A stretch of 64,000 bases of DNA from Paenibacillus sp. DCT19 (GCF_003268635.1 NZ_CP029639.1:1809501-1873500); one strand, 5' to 3'. Shown: positions 25,329 through 34,388, numbered from the stretch's first letter. Numbers and translations: made by a program. Notes: a model not told the origin generated them from the letters alone.

Positions 25329-27100
25329 AGCCAAGAGGCATTGTATTTAAGCTGTTTGTGGCGAACCTGGTATTCTATATCGTCTTCTTCGCGGCAGTTG
25401 TGGCGGGGCATTTCTGGTTCTTCGAACGTTTCTACCAGCATGAGCGTACGACTGAACTAGGGAAAAAGTTAGCCTCCTTCGCTTCGGATTACACCCAGCA
25501 GAAATGGCCTGCTGAGAAGACGCCAACCGTTATGGGCAGCTTCATTACGCAAAATCATGTGCAAATGGCGATTCTGGATACAGACGGAGAGGTTCGTTAC
25601 GATAACCCGTTCCGCATTCAACTGAGTACAGACGCAGGGCAGCCGTTATCCATTGCAGTCTCTTTTTTTCCGGATATGTCCGCATTGGCGGCATATGGCT
25701 TGCAGCCTGGCGATCGCATAACGGTACAGGGAGAGTACTATGTGGAGCAAGGACATTCGTTATTCTCTCCCTATGTCATTCGTAAGAATGGCTCGCCTGC
25801 GGTAGGATCACTGCCGTATAATGCGAATCGAGAAGGCGTTATCGAGGTGAGCGGAACGATTGATTCTCTATTGTTGCCAGCACCCGGACAGTGGAATAAC
25901 AGAGAAGGCATTATGGCTGCTGCGCTTAAGGTGTGGTTTCCTCTGCCAACAGAGTATAACGAGCAGGTGAACCGGGGAGAAGCATTTCATATGGAGTGGA
26001 AGGAACCCATTAGCGGGGTACATAATCTCGTGTTTGTCCAGCCCATCTTGCGTGATGGGAAGGTGACCGAGTATCTTTTTGCACTAACACCGTTAACCCA
26101 GCTGGGCGAGGCATTTGGCGCACTTGAGGTATATTATGCCTTTTTCAGTATTACCGGGGGATTGCTGCTTATTGTGGTTCTTTCGTTCTTATTTTCCAAA
26201 ATGGTCTCACGTCCGCTATTACAGCTGAACCGAAACGCGGCACGTATGGCGAAGCTTGATTTCACTGCGATCTCTTCTATTGAAAGTAAAGACGAACTGG
26301 GAAGTCTGTCAGAGAGCTTGGTCAGCCTTTCTTCGAATCTGGATCGCACACTGAAGGAGCTTCAATTGACGAATGAGAAGCTCGTGCTGGAGATGGAATA
26401 CAAGAGTAAAATGGAAGAGCTGCAAAAGCGCTTTGTTTCCGATGCATCTCATGAGCTCAAGACACCGATTAGTGTTGTGAAGGGGTATGCCGAAGGGCTT
26501 CTGGATCAGATCGCCGAAAATAAAAGAGAGCGATACATCCGTACCATTTTACGAGAAGCGGATCGCATGGAGAAATTAGTGCTAGACATGTTGGAGCTTA
26601 CTCGGCTGGAAGCCGGAGCAGTGAAGTTACATGGTGAGTTATTCTCGGTGAATCAACTTGCATTAGAGTCCATGGAGAAGATGGAGCAGCTTGCGAAGGC
26701 GAAGCGCATGGAGATTCAAATTCAGGGAGATCGGAATGTGCACGCTTGGGCGGACCCCGAGAAAATCGAACAGGTACTCCTGAACTATCTCAGTAATGCC
26801 ATTCATAACGGTACCGAAGGAAGCCCAATTCAGATTCTCATCCAGCATGATGTACAGAAGCAGAATGTCTGTGTTTCGGTAGAAAATGAGGGGCCGACCA
26901 TTGCAGAGCATGAATTATCTCTGATCTGGGATCGTTTCTATCGGGAAGAGGACGCTCGCAGTCGCCAGGCAGGGGGAACCGGTTTGGGATTATCCATTGT
27001 GAAGGAAATTATACAACTGCACCAGCAATCGTACGGGGTTGTGAATACGCCCAATGGAGTCAGATTTTATTTTACATTAGATGTTCCATTGGAGGGATGA
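25325..27100 (+). CDS. Sensor histidine kinase (HAMP, HisKA, HATPase)
   Basis: 591 residues. Transmembrane helices at about 9-31 and 268-292 enclose an unusually large extracellular domain of about 235 residues. After HAMP (SRPLLQLNRNAARMAKLDFT) come a coiled linker, HisKA with His376 in SDASHELKTPISVVKGYAEG, and the ATPase with N-box LLNYLSNAIHN and G-box GGTGLGLSIVKEI. ATG overlaps the regulator's stop (ATGA), so translation is coupled. The extracellular domain looks duplicated or split around the GDRITVQGEYYVEQGHSLFS segment but I do not recognise its family. Confidence 0.94.
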   Translation: MKPRGIVFKLFVANLVFYIVFFAAVVAGHFWFFERFYQHERTTELGKKLASFASDYTQQKWPAEKTPTVMGSFITQNHVQMAILDTDGEVRYDNPFRIQLSTDAGQPLSIAVSFFPDMSALAAYGLQPGDRITVQGEYYVEQGHSLFSPYVIRKNGSPAVGSLPYNANREGVIEVSGTIDSLLLPAPGQWNNREGIMAAALKVWFPLPTEYNEQVNRGEAFHMEWKEPISGVHNLVFVQPILRDGKVTEYLFALTPLTQLGEAFGALEVYYAFFSITGGLLLIVVLSFLFSKMVSRPLLQLNRNAARMAKLDFTAISSIESKDELGSLSESLVSLSSNLDRTLKELQLTNEKLVLEMEYKSKMEELQKRFVSDASHELKTPISVVKGYAEGLLDQIAENKRERYIRTILREADRMEKLVLDMLELTRLEAGAVKLHGELFSVNQLALESMEKMEQLAKAKRMEIQIQGDRNVHAWADPEKIEQVLLNYLSNAIHNGTEGSPIQILIQHDVQKQNVCVSVENEGPTIAEHELSLIWDRFYREEDARSRQAGGTGLGLSIVKEIIQLHQQSYGVVNTPNGVRFYFTLDVPLEG

Positions 27101-27223
27101 GCTTATTAAAGTACAATCCATGAAGAAAATCGTGATGATGTTCGACCAACCTGTATACAGAGAATGGGATTGCTTATATATTGATGGGAGTGCATTGTAT
27201 TACAGTTATAAGGAGGACTGCCT

Positions 27224-27796
27224 GTGGAATTAAGACCAATCACATCGATAACGATGGATGAATTTGCTCAGCTCGGTCATTTTGGATACGTATCCACGCG
27301 TAAATTCGAATGTTCAAGAGAAGAGACGGAGATACCTTACTCTTACACGGTACGACTCCATCTCATTGATGTAGATCCGCCGTATGTGAAGGAAGAAATG
27401 AATGATGAAGAGGATCTGAAGCGATATAACCAGCTTGTTACATTAGGTTATTCGTATGGGGTGTATGTCGATCAGAAGTTAGTGGCGCTTGCGATTGCTG
27501 AGCCTCAATACTGGAATAATACGTTGTTAATCTGGCATCTTCAGGTTCATGAGCGCCATCAGCGGAAAGGGTACGGCAAGATTCTTATCGATAAGATGGC
27601 CAACTTAGCTAGAGACAACGGGTTACGAGCGGTGACGGTTGAGACGCAAAATACCAATGTAGCCGCAGTACAGTTCTATATGCAATGCGGATTTCAGATC
27701 GAAGGAATTGACCTCTCGCTATACTCCAATAACGATACAGGAAGTGAAGAGGTCGCATTGTATATGCGCAGGAAGATTCCACAACAACATGAATAA
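27224..27796 (+). CDS. GNAT N-acetyltransferase, streptothricin-acetyltransferase-like
   Basis: 190 residues from GTG 27224, behind AAGGAGG. The acetyl-CoA loop is RHQRKGYGKILIDKMANLAR (about 108-127). The C-terminal block VTVETQNTNVAAVQFYMQCG followed by F-Q-I-E-G-IDLSLYSN closely follows the pattern of SatA/YyaR-type enzymes that acetylate streptothricin. The N-terminal half is less typical, so the resistance role is only a possibility. The next gene starts 16 bp later. Confidence 0.8.
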   Translation: MELRPITSITMDEFAQLGHFGYVSTRKFECSREETEIPYSYTVRLHLIDVDPPYVKEEMNDEEDLKRYNQLVTLGYSYGVYVDQKLVALAIAEPQYWNNTLLIWHLQVHERHQRKGYGKILIDKMANLARDNGLRAVTVETQNTNVAAVQFYMQCGFQIEGIDLSLYSNNDTGSEEVALYMRRKIPQQHE

Positions 27797-27811
27797 CTAG
27801 AAGGAGTTGCA

Positions 27812-28342
27812 ATGTTGAAGAGGTACGATAAGGGAAAAGTAAAACTGAAATGGTACGAATACATCATTATTCATTCATTTAGTGCGATATTACTACTGCT
27901 ATTCTTAATCTTGATTGATGCGAAGCCAAAAGATCTCAAAGATTTTATAGAGTTGTTCGTTCAGGTCAACATCACCGGGGCATTAGCCATCGCCGCACTT
28001 GTGGCGAGCATTGGTACCTTTAGATGGGATCATTATATCAAAGGATTAAAAGGGGAAGGCATGTTATCCAGTAACTATAGAAAAGCTTACATAAATAAGA
28101 ATGCCAAGAAGCCCTTGTATCTTATTTTATTTATGATCAGTGCCTTTATTCTTCTAAGCATTGTTACGTTAATTGCCAGTGTGTTCCTTGGTACAAGTGA
28201 AGTATCTATTCTCATGGTAAATATTAATATTGCACATGTGGTTAGATGGGCATGTCTTAGTCTGGTTGCAATTAACTTAGCCTTGAGCATTATTATGATT
28301 CAGTATTCACTGAAATATATGAAAGAGCTTCTCTATAGATAG
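27812..28342 (+). CDS. Hypothetical four-helix membrane protein
   Basis: 176 residues, GAAGGAG upstream of the ATG. Helices at about 17-37, 49-68, 100-124 and 137-164, with a basic cytoplasmic loop (WDHYIKGLKGEGMLSSNYRK) in the middle. The symmetric two-plus-two arrangement is clear but I do not recognise the family. Probably cotranscribed with the GNAT gene before it. Confidence 0.6.
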   Translation: MLKRYDKGKVKLKWYEYIIIHSFSAILLLLFLILIDAKPKDLKDFIELFVQVNITGALAIAALVASIGTFRWDHYIKGLKGEGMLSSNYRKAYINKNAKKPLYLILFMISAFILLSIVTLIASVFLGTSEVSILMVNINIAHVVRWACLSLVAINLALSIIMIQYSLKYMKELLYR

Positions 28343-28372
28343 AGGATAGCAATGAATTAGGAGCGAAGAAAT

Positions 28373-28738
28373 ATGGGACAGAAGCAGTTCTGGTTTTATA
28401 TCAAACGAGAGATGACGGATTTTATCCAGGACGTTAACCTGTTCAGTGGCTTGGATGACTCTCATCGAGATTATGAAGACACATGGGAATGGTACGAATA
28501 TGGCTCTAACGATCTGAGTAATGAAGAGGTGTATATCAATCTTTCAAGAGAGCACAACGGGGCACAAGCTAGTTACGAATGTCCGGTCAGATTAAAGTAT
28601 CATAACTCAGAGGTTGAGATTCATACGGTTGGACTAGGGATTTCAATAGAATTAGGTGTGAAAGTATATTATGGTCAAGTCGCCTATGAAGGCGGGAATC
28701 AGTATACATATCAAGAGGAGCTTAGTTGGGGACTATAA
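28373..28738 (+). CDS. Hypothetical protein
   Basis: 121 residues, soluble. Aromatic and acidic centre (DYEDTWEWYEYGSNDLSNEE, about 34-53), then alternating strands SYECPVRLKYHNSEVEIHTV and a Gly/Tyr-rich end. Not recognised. Good ribosome site (GGAGCGAAG) before the ATG. Spacing of 30 bp from the previous gene suggests one transcript. Confidence 0.55.
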   Translation: MGQKQFWFYIKREMTDFIQDVNLFSGLDDSHRDYEDTWEWYEYGSNDLSNEEVYINLSREHNGAQASYECPVRLKYHNSEVEIHTVGLGISIELGVKVYYGQVAYEGGNQYTYQEELSWGL

Positions 28739-28759
28739 ACAAAAGCGGAGGTAGTGAAG

Positions 28760-29278
28760 ATGAGCAGTGTTACGCTAAAACAACTTTCGACCCAGGAACA
28801 TGCAGCCATGTTGGATCGTGAATTCGTTAATCATTTTCCATGGTATCGTTCGGGCAATTACTTTGCAAAGTGTTTGGAGGAGAATGTACAAGGAAAGCGA
28901 GTAACCCTATTGGCATTCCACAACGAGGTACTCGCGGGTGCCTGCCACCTGTTACATCACTCGGAGTATCCGTTTTTCAACCTTGATAATATTCCCGAGA
29001 TCAATGATCTCAACGTATTCCCGGAATTCAGAAGAAAGAAAATTGCCAGCGCTTTACTGGATGAGATGGAGAAAATTGCAGCCCAAGATTACACGCGTAT
29101 TGGACTCGGTGTAGGATTATATCAAGATTATGGAAATGCGCAAATGATGTATACCAAGCGTGGCTATGTCATGGATGGGAAAGGGATCATGTATAACAAT
29201 GTTCAAGTGGTACCTGGACAACCTGTGATGGTAGATGATGAATTATTGCTGTATTTAGTGAAGGACTTGGGCATATAG
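28760..29278 (+). CDS. GNAT family N-acetyltransferase
   Basis: 172 residues from ATG 28760, 8 nt after GGAGG; the in-frame GTG at 28754 is too close to it. The acetyl-CoA motif is NVFPEFRRKKIASALLDEME, where the usual RxxGxG has become RRKKIAS, a relaxed form. YQDYGNAQMMYTKRGYVMDG is the helix-4/beta-7 region. Cytosolic; substrate unknown. Confidence 0.82.
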   Translation: MSSVTLKQLSTQEHAAMLDREFVNHFPWYRSGNYFAKCLEENVQGKRVTLLAFHNEVLAGACHLLHHSEYPFFNLDNIPEINDLNVFPEFRRKKIASALLDEMEKIAAQDYTRIGLGVGLYQDYGNAQMMYTKRGYVMDGKGIMYNNVQVVPGQPVMVDDELLLYLVKDLGI

Positions 29279-29346
29279 TGTTGTAAAAGGATTGCATTCT
29301 AGAGGCAACAACGTATTGTCTCTAGTCATCGGGGAGAGTGGCCGTA

Positions 29347-29727
29347 TTGATTATCATGTCAGAGATCATATTTGCTATATTGATCGTTGTCGTCATTCTC
29401 TTCCAAGCTGCATTAGCTGCTGGTGTGCCATGGGGCGAATACGCAATGGGTGGAAAATTCCCCGGTCAATACCCCCGCTTTATGCGTATTACTTGTTTGT
29501 TTCAGATCGCCGTTCTAGTTCTGATCGGAGTCATTGTTTTAAGTAAATCAGGTTTGCTACTGCCTGCATGGTCAGCGTTTGCAGATACGGCGATTTGGTT
29601 TATTATTGCCTACTTGGTGCTCGGCACGATAATGAATCTTATGACACCAAGTGTGTGGGAACGAAGAATCTGGACACCTGTAACCCTGCTACTTCTTATA
29701 ACGAGTCTAGTCATTGCATTGTCATAA
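29347..29727 (+). CDS. Hypothetical four-helix membrane protein
   Basis: About 126 residues from TTG 29347, 8 nt after GGGGAGAG; GTG 29338 overlaps that site and ATG 29356 is far from it, so the start is uncertain. Four helices (about 4-26, 49-69, 79-99 and 108-124), with GVPWGEYAMGGKFPGQYP in the first outer loop. A reading frame in another phase over the start is a shadow. Terminator at 29760. Confidence 0.65.
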   Translation: MIIMSEIIFAILIVVVILFQAALAAGVPWGEYAMGGKFPGQYPRFMRITCLFQIAVLVLIGVIVLSKSGLLLPAWSAFADTAIWFIIAYLVLGTIMNLMTPSVWERRIWTPVTLLLLITSLVIALS

Positions 29728-29759
29728 GATGATATGTAGCAATAACATAGCAACGATAA

Positions 29760-29792
29760 CGCCCCTGGCATGTATGCCAAAGGGCTCTTTTC
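29760..29792 (+). terminator. Rho-independent terminator
   Basis: GCCCCTGGCAT, GT loop, ATGCCAAAGGGC and CTTTT. Confidence 0.8.
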
Positions 29793-29869
29793 ATTGTTAA
29801 TGATCCTCATTTATACTAAATGGAAGTTATGAATATACATAGAGAGAATCAGGAAGGGGAGACTGTATT

Positions 29870-30499
29870 GTGGTGTGGATCTTTTACTTTGGAGCAGCGA
29901 TATTCATTATCATAGGCATTGTAGTAGGGCGTAAGATGAAAGGAAATCGTTCCATAAGAGGCCGAAGAAGACGTCGGAAGAACATGTACAGAAGTACCAA
30001 TTTACCTCAGAATCTTGGATTACGCAAAGAGATTGCATATAACCAGACCATTCAGAGACTGGAAGCTAGCTTCCAAACACATTTCTATACACATTCTGAA
30101 GACAAACTGGAATTACGGCTGCAACAGGAGCATCCTTACATGAGCAAACTAGAGTATCAGTGGAAGCTGCTGGAGCTCAAGCGGTATTTCATTATGGCCT
30201 CACTGCTGAAGCAGGTGCCTATGTTCAGTGAACAGGTGGATCAGTTGTGGCATGAAATGCTGATGTTTACAAGATCGTACGCCGATTTTTGTGCAGAATT
30301 CATGGGTGCCATGGTACACCATGAGCCAGCAGTTACTCGCAGTGATACGCCAGGTGCGCGTGCTTGGTTTGACTGGGTGTATTGTCAGCTATTTGAATTC
30401 ACTCCCTACAGCTCTGCGATCTGGGGTGATTTCTTCAGATATCCGTTATCTAGTGATGTACAGAGGCTGATTGTGAAGGGGAACGTTCTGAACTGGTGA
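29870..30499 (+). CDS. Membrane-anchored protein with glycine-rich-domain-protein-like segment
   Basis: 209 residues from GTG 29870. One N-terminal helix (2-18) then a very basic stretch (SIRGRRRRRKNMYR). From about residue 95, KRYFIMASLLKQVPMFSEQ then VDQLWHEMLMFTRSYADFC and MGAMVHHEP match the VDxxWH...Y..F motif of GRDP/DUF1399-type proteins, in which the histidines may bind metal. AAGGGGA precedes the start. It overlaps the next gene by 4 bp, so the two act together. Confidence 0.65.
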   Translation: MVWIFYFGAAIFIIIGIVVGRKMKGNRSIRGRRRRRKNMYRSTNLPQNLGLRKEIAYNQTIQRLEASFQTHFYTHSEDKLELRLQQEHPYMSKLEYQWKLLELKRYFIMASLLKQVPMFSEQVDQLWHEMLMFTRSYADFCAEFMGAMVHHEPAVTRSDTPGARAWFDWVYCQLFEFTPYSSAIWGDFFRYPLSSDVQRLIVKGNVLNW

Positions 30500-30918
30500 A
30501 CCAGCTTTTCCATGCTAGGCGTACACAGGAGGAGCCTGAGACAGCGCAAGTGGTTTCTTATCTAATGGAACAGTTACAACGATCAGCCAACCTGAACGAG
30601 AAAGAGTTATCTCTTGGAACCTCAGGTTCAGGTACAAGTAATGTGGCTCTTCTCATGGCAAGTGCAATGGTATATTACTCCATACAAGATGAGTTAACGT
30701 ATGAAATGCATATGGACAGTCTGGAACAAGACATGTTCCCGAGGGAGAAGGGGGCTTCGTCAAGTAGCGGTTGTTCGAGTAGTTCCAGTTGTTATGCAGA
30801 TCATTCCAGCGATCATCACAGTCATTCTTCTGGAGATTCCGATTCCTCATCAGGTTCATCCTCAGACTCCTCTTGCAGTTCGTCCAGTTGCTCATCTTGT
30901 GGCGGTGGTGGAGATTAA
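30496..30918 (+). CDS. Ser/Cys/Gly-rich low-complexity protein
   Basis: 140 residues from GTG 30496, whose GTGA overlaps the stop of the previous gene. The first 85 residues are helical and unremarkable. The last 55 are almost only Ser, Cys, Asp, His and Gly, with six cysteines and a GGGG end (CSSSSCSSCGGGGD). Such tails accompany glycine-rich-domain proteins and may bind metal or be modified. No leader or processing site is visible. Function unknown. Confidence 0.6.
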   Translation: MNQLFHARRTQEEPETAQVVSYLMEQLQRSANLNEKELSLGTSGSGTSNVALLMASAMVYYSIQDELTYEMHMDSLEQDMFPREKGASSSSGCSSSSSCYADHSSDHHSHSSGDSDSSSGSSSDSSCSSSSCSSCGGGGD

Positions 30919-30965
30919 GACACGGACTATGGAGCAGTGCGAATGCACGAATCAGCGAAAAAAAG

Positions 30966-31007
30966 GAAAGGGGCTATTCCCACTTGCGGGAATAGCCCCT
31001 TTTTTGG
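30966..31007. terminator. Bidirectional terminator
   Basis: AAAGGGGCTATTCCC, six-base loop, GGGAATAGCCCCTTTTTT: a 15-bp perfect stem that serves both convergent genes. Confidence 0.95.
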
Positions 31008-31029
31008 ATGGACATGTTGGCTGTCCAAT

Positions 31030-31998
31030 TTAATGATGATGGTGCGCATGCGCATCCGGTGCGTCGCCTTTTACGGTGCATAATACGGAACGATCATGCA
31101 TGTGTTTCTCCGATTCAACCTGTAAAGTCACATGTTTAATTTCTTTATGCTCCAGCAGATGTTCAATCTTCTGTACCAACACTTCGGATGCATACACATC
31201 CATCTTGCCATCTACTACGATATGAGCGGTTAATGCGTTTAGATTGCTGGTAATCGACCATACATGTACATCATGTACACCTTGCACGCCGTCTACGTTT
31301 TGGATCGTTTGTACAAGGTCATTCAGATCTACATTCTTAGGTGTACCTTCCATGAGGATATGTAGAGATGATTTGGTAACGAAGAATCCACTTCGTAACA
31401 CGAGTACAGCCACAATTACACTTGCTAATGGATCTGCCCAGCCCCAGCCGAAGAACATCATGAGCAGAGCTGCAGCAATAGCCCCAACAGAGCCGAGCAT
31501 ATCACTGATGACATGTAAGTATGCGCCGCGCATATTCAGATTTTTCTCCGTGTCACTGCCTCGCATCATAATCCAGGCAACCAGAATATTAATGAGCAAT
31601 CCAATCGTACTGATAATCAGCATGCCTACGGTGGCTACTTCGGGTGGGTTAATGAAGCGACCAATGGCTTCGTAAAAGATATATAGGGAAATACCGATAA
31701 GGGTAATTCCATTCAGTGTAGCGGCTAGAATCTCAAAACGCCGATAACCGTAGGTTTTACCTGTGTTCACGGCTTTCTCACCAAATGTGAATGCTAACAA
31801 AGCAATTCCCAAGGCAATGGAGTCTGAGAGCATGTGACCTGCATCTGATATTAATGCCAGGCTGTTTGTTATAAACCCACCAACGGCTTCAACGAACATA
31901 TACAGGGTAATGATGATAAAGGAAACGAGCAGTACTTTCTTGTTGTTGGTGTCAGCATGAGTATGACCATGGTCGTGATTGTGATGATGTCCAGACAT
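31030..31998 (-). CDS. czcD: Cation diffusion facilitator (Zn/Cd/Co efflux)
   Basis: 322 residues. Proton-coupled exporter of divalent metals. A His-rich N-terminus (MSGHHHNHDHGHTH), six transmembrane helices with the metal-site motif ISDAGHMLSDS in helix 2 and HVISDMLGSVG in helix 5, then a cytoplasmic ferredoxin-like domain (DVHVWSITSNLNALTAHIVV) and a His-rich tail. The start at 31998 is preceded by AAAGGAGAG; a longer reading frame reaching 32106 would include the operator and is rejected. Controlled by the promoter and operator at 32089-32148. The matching CzrA-type regulator is not in the window. Confidence 0.94.
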   Translation of the reverse strand: MSGHHHNHDHGHTHADTNNKKVLLVSFIIITLYMFVEAVGGFITNSLALISDAGHMLSDSIALGIALLAFTFGEKAVNTGKTYGYRRFEILAATLNGITLIGISLYIFYEAIGRFINPPEVATVGMLIISTIGLLINILVAWIMMRGSDTEKNLNMRGAYLHVISDMLGSVGAIAAALLMMFFGWGWADPLASVIVAVLVLRSGFFVTKSSLHILMEGTPKNVDLNDLVQTIQNVDGVQGVHDVHVWSITSNLNALTAHIVVDGKMDVYASEVLVQKIEHLLEHKEIKHVTLQVESEKHMHDRSVLCTVKGDAPDAHAHHHH

Positions 31999-32088
31999 AC
32001 GATGTTCTCTCCTTTTTGCATAAAGTGTCTCATTAAGAAGTGGGTAATGAAAATAAGAAAAAGCTGTAATTACGAACTTATTATGAAC

Positions 32089-32108
32089 ATATGAGCAATT
32101 GTTCATAT
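32089..32108. promoter_or_regulatory. CzrA/SmtB-type operator
   Basis: ATATGAGCAATTGTTCATAT is a 20-bp palindrome with one mismatched pair, of the form bound by ArsR/SmtB metal sensors. It spans about +5 to +24 of the czcD transcript, so binding would block initiation until metal is bound. Confidence 0.75.
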
Positions 32109-32119
32109 GATATGTTTTT

Positions 32120-32148
32120 ATTATAAAAGCACCTCATATCAGTGTCAA
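32120..32148 (-). promoter_or_regulatory. czcD promoter
   Basis: On the minus strand TTGACA (32143-32148), exactly 17 bp, TATAAT (32120-32125): both hexamers match the sigmaA consensus fully. A strong promoter under a repressor. Confidence 0.9.
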
Positions 32149-32365
32149 CCAGTTTCATTAGAAATATGAGTATAAAAATGTGTCAAGGTATACTCACAAT
32201 CATTACATTTTGTTTAACCTGAAGTTATTGAATGCAGTTGATTAAGCTTGTGGTATGATAAAATATAAAATAAGGGAAAAACATGAAAAAATGGCTTATC
32301 GTATCAGTACATAAAGAATCCTATTGTATTATTAGAGGAAGAGAGCGGTTAAGTGGAGGACATGT

Positions 32366-32893
32366 ATGCAAAATCAGACTAAGAAAATATTGATGTGGAT
32401 TAATGTTATGTTGTTATGTGCAATATTAATTTGCATCTTAATCTATTTTATGAACAATAGTAGGCAATATAACGAGGGGAGTCCAGCAACAGCTGATTCT
32501 ACAGCTGTGAACGATACCCTGTTGTCCCCAGATGAAGCTCCGTTAGAAGCGGAAGAAGTAAATATGATCGGAATGATTGAAACAAAAGATAGCAAGAACC
32601 TGGATATTTACATGAGTGCTTCAAGAAGCAATAACTTTGGGCAACTGCCATTCAAGCAAGATGAATCATTCAAAATGGATGTAACGAGTGAAAAAGTGAA
32701 TGAACTTGAAATTGGACTTATGTCGATCTCCAGTGAGCAAATCTATAGTGAAATTGTTGCATCCGGAACAGGCAGCGTAGTTATCAAGGTATCTGAAAGT
32801 GGGATGTACCGAATTTATGTAAATAATCTATCGCCTGATTCTGTACAATTTAAGTTGAAATTAGGGAAGGCGATCGAGGGACCGATAGATTAA
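32366..32893 (+). CDS. Hypothetical membrane-anchored extracellular protein
   Basis: 175 residues. N-terminal signal anchor (about 8-29), Ser/Thr/Ala linker (SPATADSTAVNDTLLSPDEA), then a beta-rich domain ending SGMYRIYVNNLSPDSVQFKL, which resembles small beta-sandwich sensor or binding domains of Firmicute surface proteins. GGAGG lies 6 nt before the ATG. Upstream 32149-32365 is AT-rich with promoter-like boxes only. Not recognised. Confidence 0.6.
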   Translation: MQNQTKKILMWINVMLLCAILICILIYFMNNSRQYNEGSPATADSTAVNDTLLSPDEAPLEAEEVNMIGMIETKDSKNLDIYMSASRSNNFGQLPFKQDESFKMDVTSEKVNELEIGLMSISSEQIYSEIVASGTGSVVIKVSESGMYRIYVNNLSPDSVQFKLKLGKAIEGPID

Positions 32894-32973
32894 GCGCTGG
32901 ATTCTAGACTCGGCTTAGGCAGGGTGCTGTCTGTCTTTTCTGTTAACGCTAACAATAGAGAGGTAGTTAACTC

Positions 32974-33981
32974 ATGAATGAGATTCAGTATAATCTAAAC
33001 TTTGAAAAATTGTGCAGTGAGTTGGCGCTTGGCGATGTAGTAGGAACGCCTACAGCCATCTCAGGAGGGTTATTACATAGGACTTATGCCGTAGTTACTA
33101 GTCTAAATAAGTATGCAGTGAAGGCACTCAATCCTCAAATTATGCTCAGACCTGAAGCGGTTACGAATTATATACAGTCGGAACGAATTGCGAATAAGCT
33201 AGCCGGCTCTATTGCTGCACAACCAGCTATGATCTTCAATGGTAATGCTGTGCACCGTATTGAAGGTCAATACTATCTCGTTTTTCAATGGATTGATGGG
33301 AAGACTCTGCAGTCTAAGGATGTTACTTCGTTTTATTGTGAACAGATGGGTACGATTCTCGGACAGATACATCGGACGGATTGTTCGTCGGTAATTGATA
33401 CAAGTCTTCAGCAAGCCCAACAACTAGAAATCGACTGGAACGGCTATATGAAACGAGGTCTGCACGAAAATATAGAGTGGGCTGCGCTATTGGAAAACCA
33501 GGTGCACAAGCTCGATGAATGGACTGCCAAGGCTAACACTGCTTCAACAATATTGAGCGTAGATCAGGTGGTCAGTCATCGGGATCTTGAGCCCAAAAAT
33601 GTCATGTGGCGGCATAATAAACCTATTATTATTGATTGGGAATCGGCAGGATTGATTACTCCACTGCATGATCTGGTTGAAACTGCAATCTATTGGTCTG
33701 TTCGTGATACAGGTAGTGTTAGTCAAGTTAAATTCATGGCATTTGTCCGTGCATATCGGAAACAAGCAGGTGAACAAAAGGCCGATTGGGGCATGGTGTT
33801 GAATCATGGTTATGAAGGCAAGTTAGCATGGCTGGAATATAGCTTGAAGCGATCCTTAAAGATTGAATGCACCGATCAAACAGAACAACAGCTGGGAACA
33901 TCTCAAGTCATTGGAACGTTAGAAAGTCTGCAAAGGTACGAAAATATGAGTGCTGAGATTGAAGGCTGGCTGAATGCTTAA
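32974..33981 (+). CDS. Aminoglycoside phosphotransferase-like (APH family) kinase
   Basis: 335-residue cytosolic kinase-like protein. The catalytic loop VVSHRDLEPKNVMW carries the Asp base and Asn, and IIIDWESAGLITPLHDLVE supplies the metal-binding Asp, as in APH/choline-kinase folds. The N-terminal lobe has GGLLHRTYAVVT and YAVKALNP (ATP-binding Lys). Many members phosphorylate sugars, homoserine or other small molecules rather than drugs, so a resistance role should not be assumed. Followed after 26 bp by a VOC gene. Confidence 0.85.
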   Translation: MNEIQYNLNFEKLCSELALGDVVGTPTAISGGLLHRTYAVVTSLNKYAVKALNPQIMLRPEAVTNYIQSERIANKLAGSIAAQPAMIFNGNAVHRIEGQYYLVFQWIDGKTLQSKDVTSFYCEQMGTILGQIHRTDCSSVIDTSLQQAQQLEIDWNGYMKRGLHENIEWAALLENQVHKLDEWTAKANTASTILSVDQVVSHRDLEPKNVMWRHNKPIIIDWESAGLITPLHDLVETAIYWSVRDTGSVSQVKFMAFVRAYRKQAGEQKADWGMVLNHGYEGKLAWLEYSLKRSLKIECTDQTEQQLGTSQVIGTLESLQRYENMSAEIEGWLNA

Positions 33982-34007
33982 TAATCTCTGGAGAGGGAGA
34001 TGAATTC

Positions 34008-34388
34008 ATGACAAAAGAGGGCTTTACACATTGTTTACAGATGTTTCCTAGTGTAAATATGGCTGCTACAGCAGGGTTCTACGAACGAATGGGCTTCCGG
34101 GTTGTACGTTATCTGGATTCAAGTGAACCTCATGTGTGCCTATATATGGATCAGGTTGAAATCGTATTAACTCAATCGAACCAAGAAGCAATTATACCTA
34201 ATCGAGAAGTGCACGGTTATGGGTACGATGCGTATTTCATTACCGATGCCCAGGAGCAGATGGAGAACACGTTAAGAGAGTTAGGTGTAAATATTGTACG
34301 TCCGCTATCTACCACGGATTATAACAATAAGGAATTTGTGTTTGAGGATATTGATCGAAGATGGATTGCGGTAGGTAACAAGCAGTAA
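34008..34388 (+). CDS. VOC (glyoxalase/bleomycin-resistance) family protein
   Basis: 126 residues with the beta-alpha-beta-beta-beta repeats of the vicinal oxygen chelate fold: FPSVNMAATAGFYERMGFRV at the start and GYDAYFITDAQEQMENTLRE then YNNKEFVFEDIDRRWIAVG in the second half. These proteins bind metal or sequester drugs. Metal ligands are not complete by eye (His8 of THCLQMF and Glu of FVFEDID are candidates). Spacing of 26 bp suggests cotranscription with the APH-like gene. Confidence 0.78.
   Translation: MTKEGFTHCLQMFPSVNMAATAGFYERMGFRVVRYLDSSEPHVCLYMDQVEIVLTQSNQEAIIPNREVHGYGYDAYFITDAQEQMENTLRELGVNIVRPLSTTDYNNKEFVFEDIDRRWIAVGNKQ

Noticed and set aside
29292..29546. Protein in another phase over the start of the four-helix membrane gene
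   Set aside because: Its composition is not protein-like, and the membrane protein frame has the ribosome site.
31999..32106. Longer N-terminus of the CDF exporter
   Set aside because: It would translate the operator and leader; the ribosome site fits the start at 31998.
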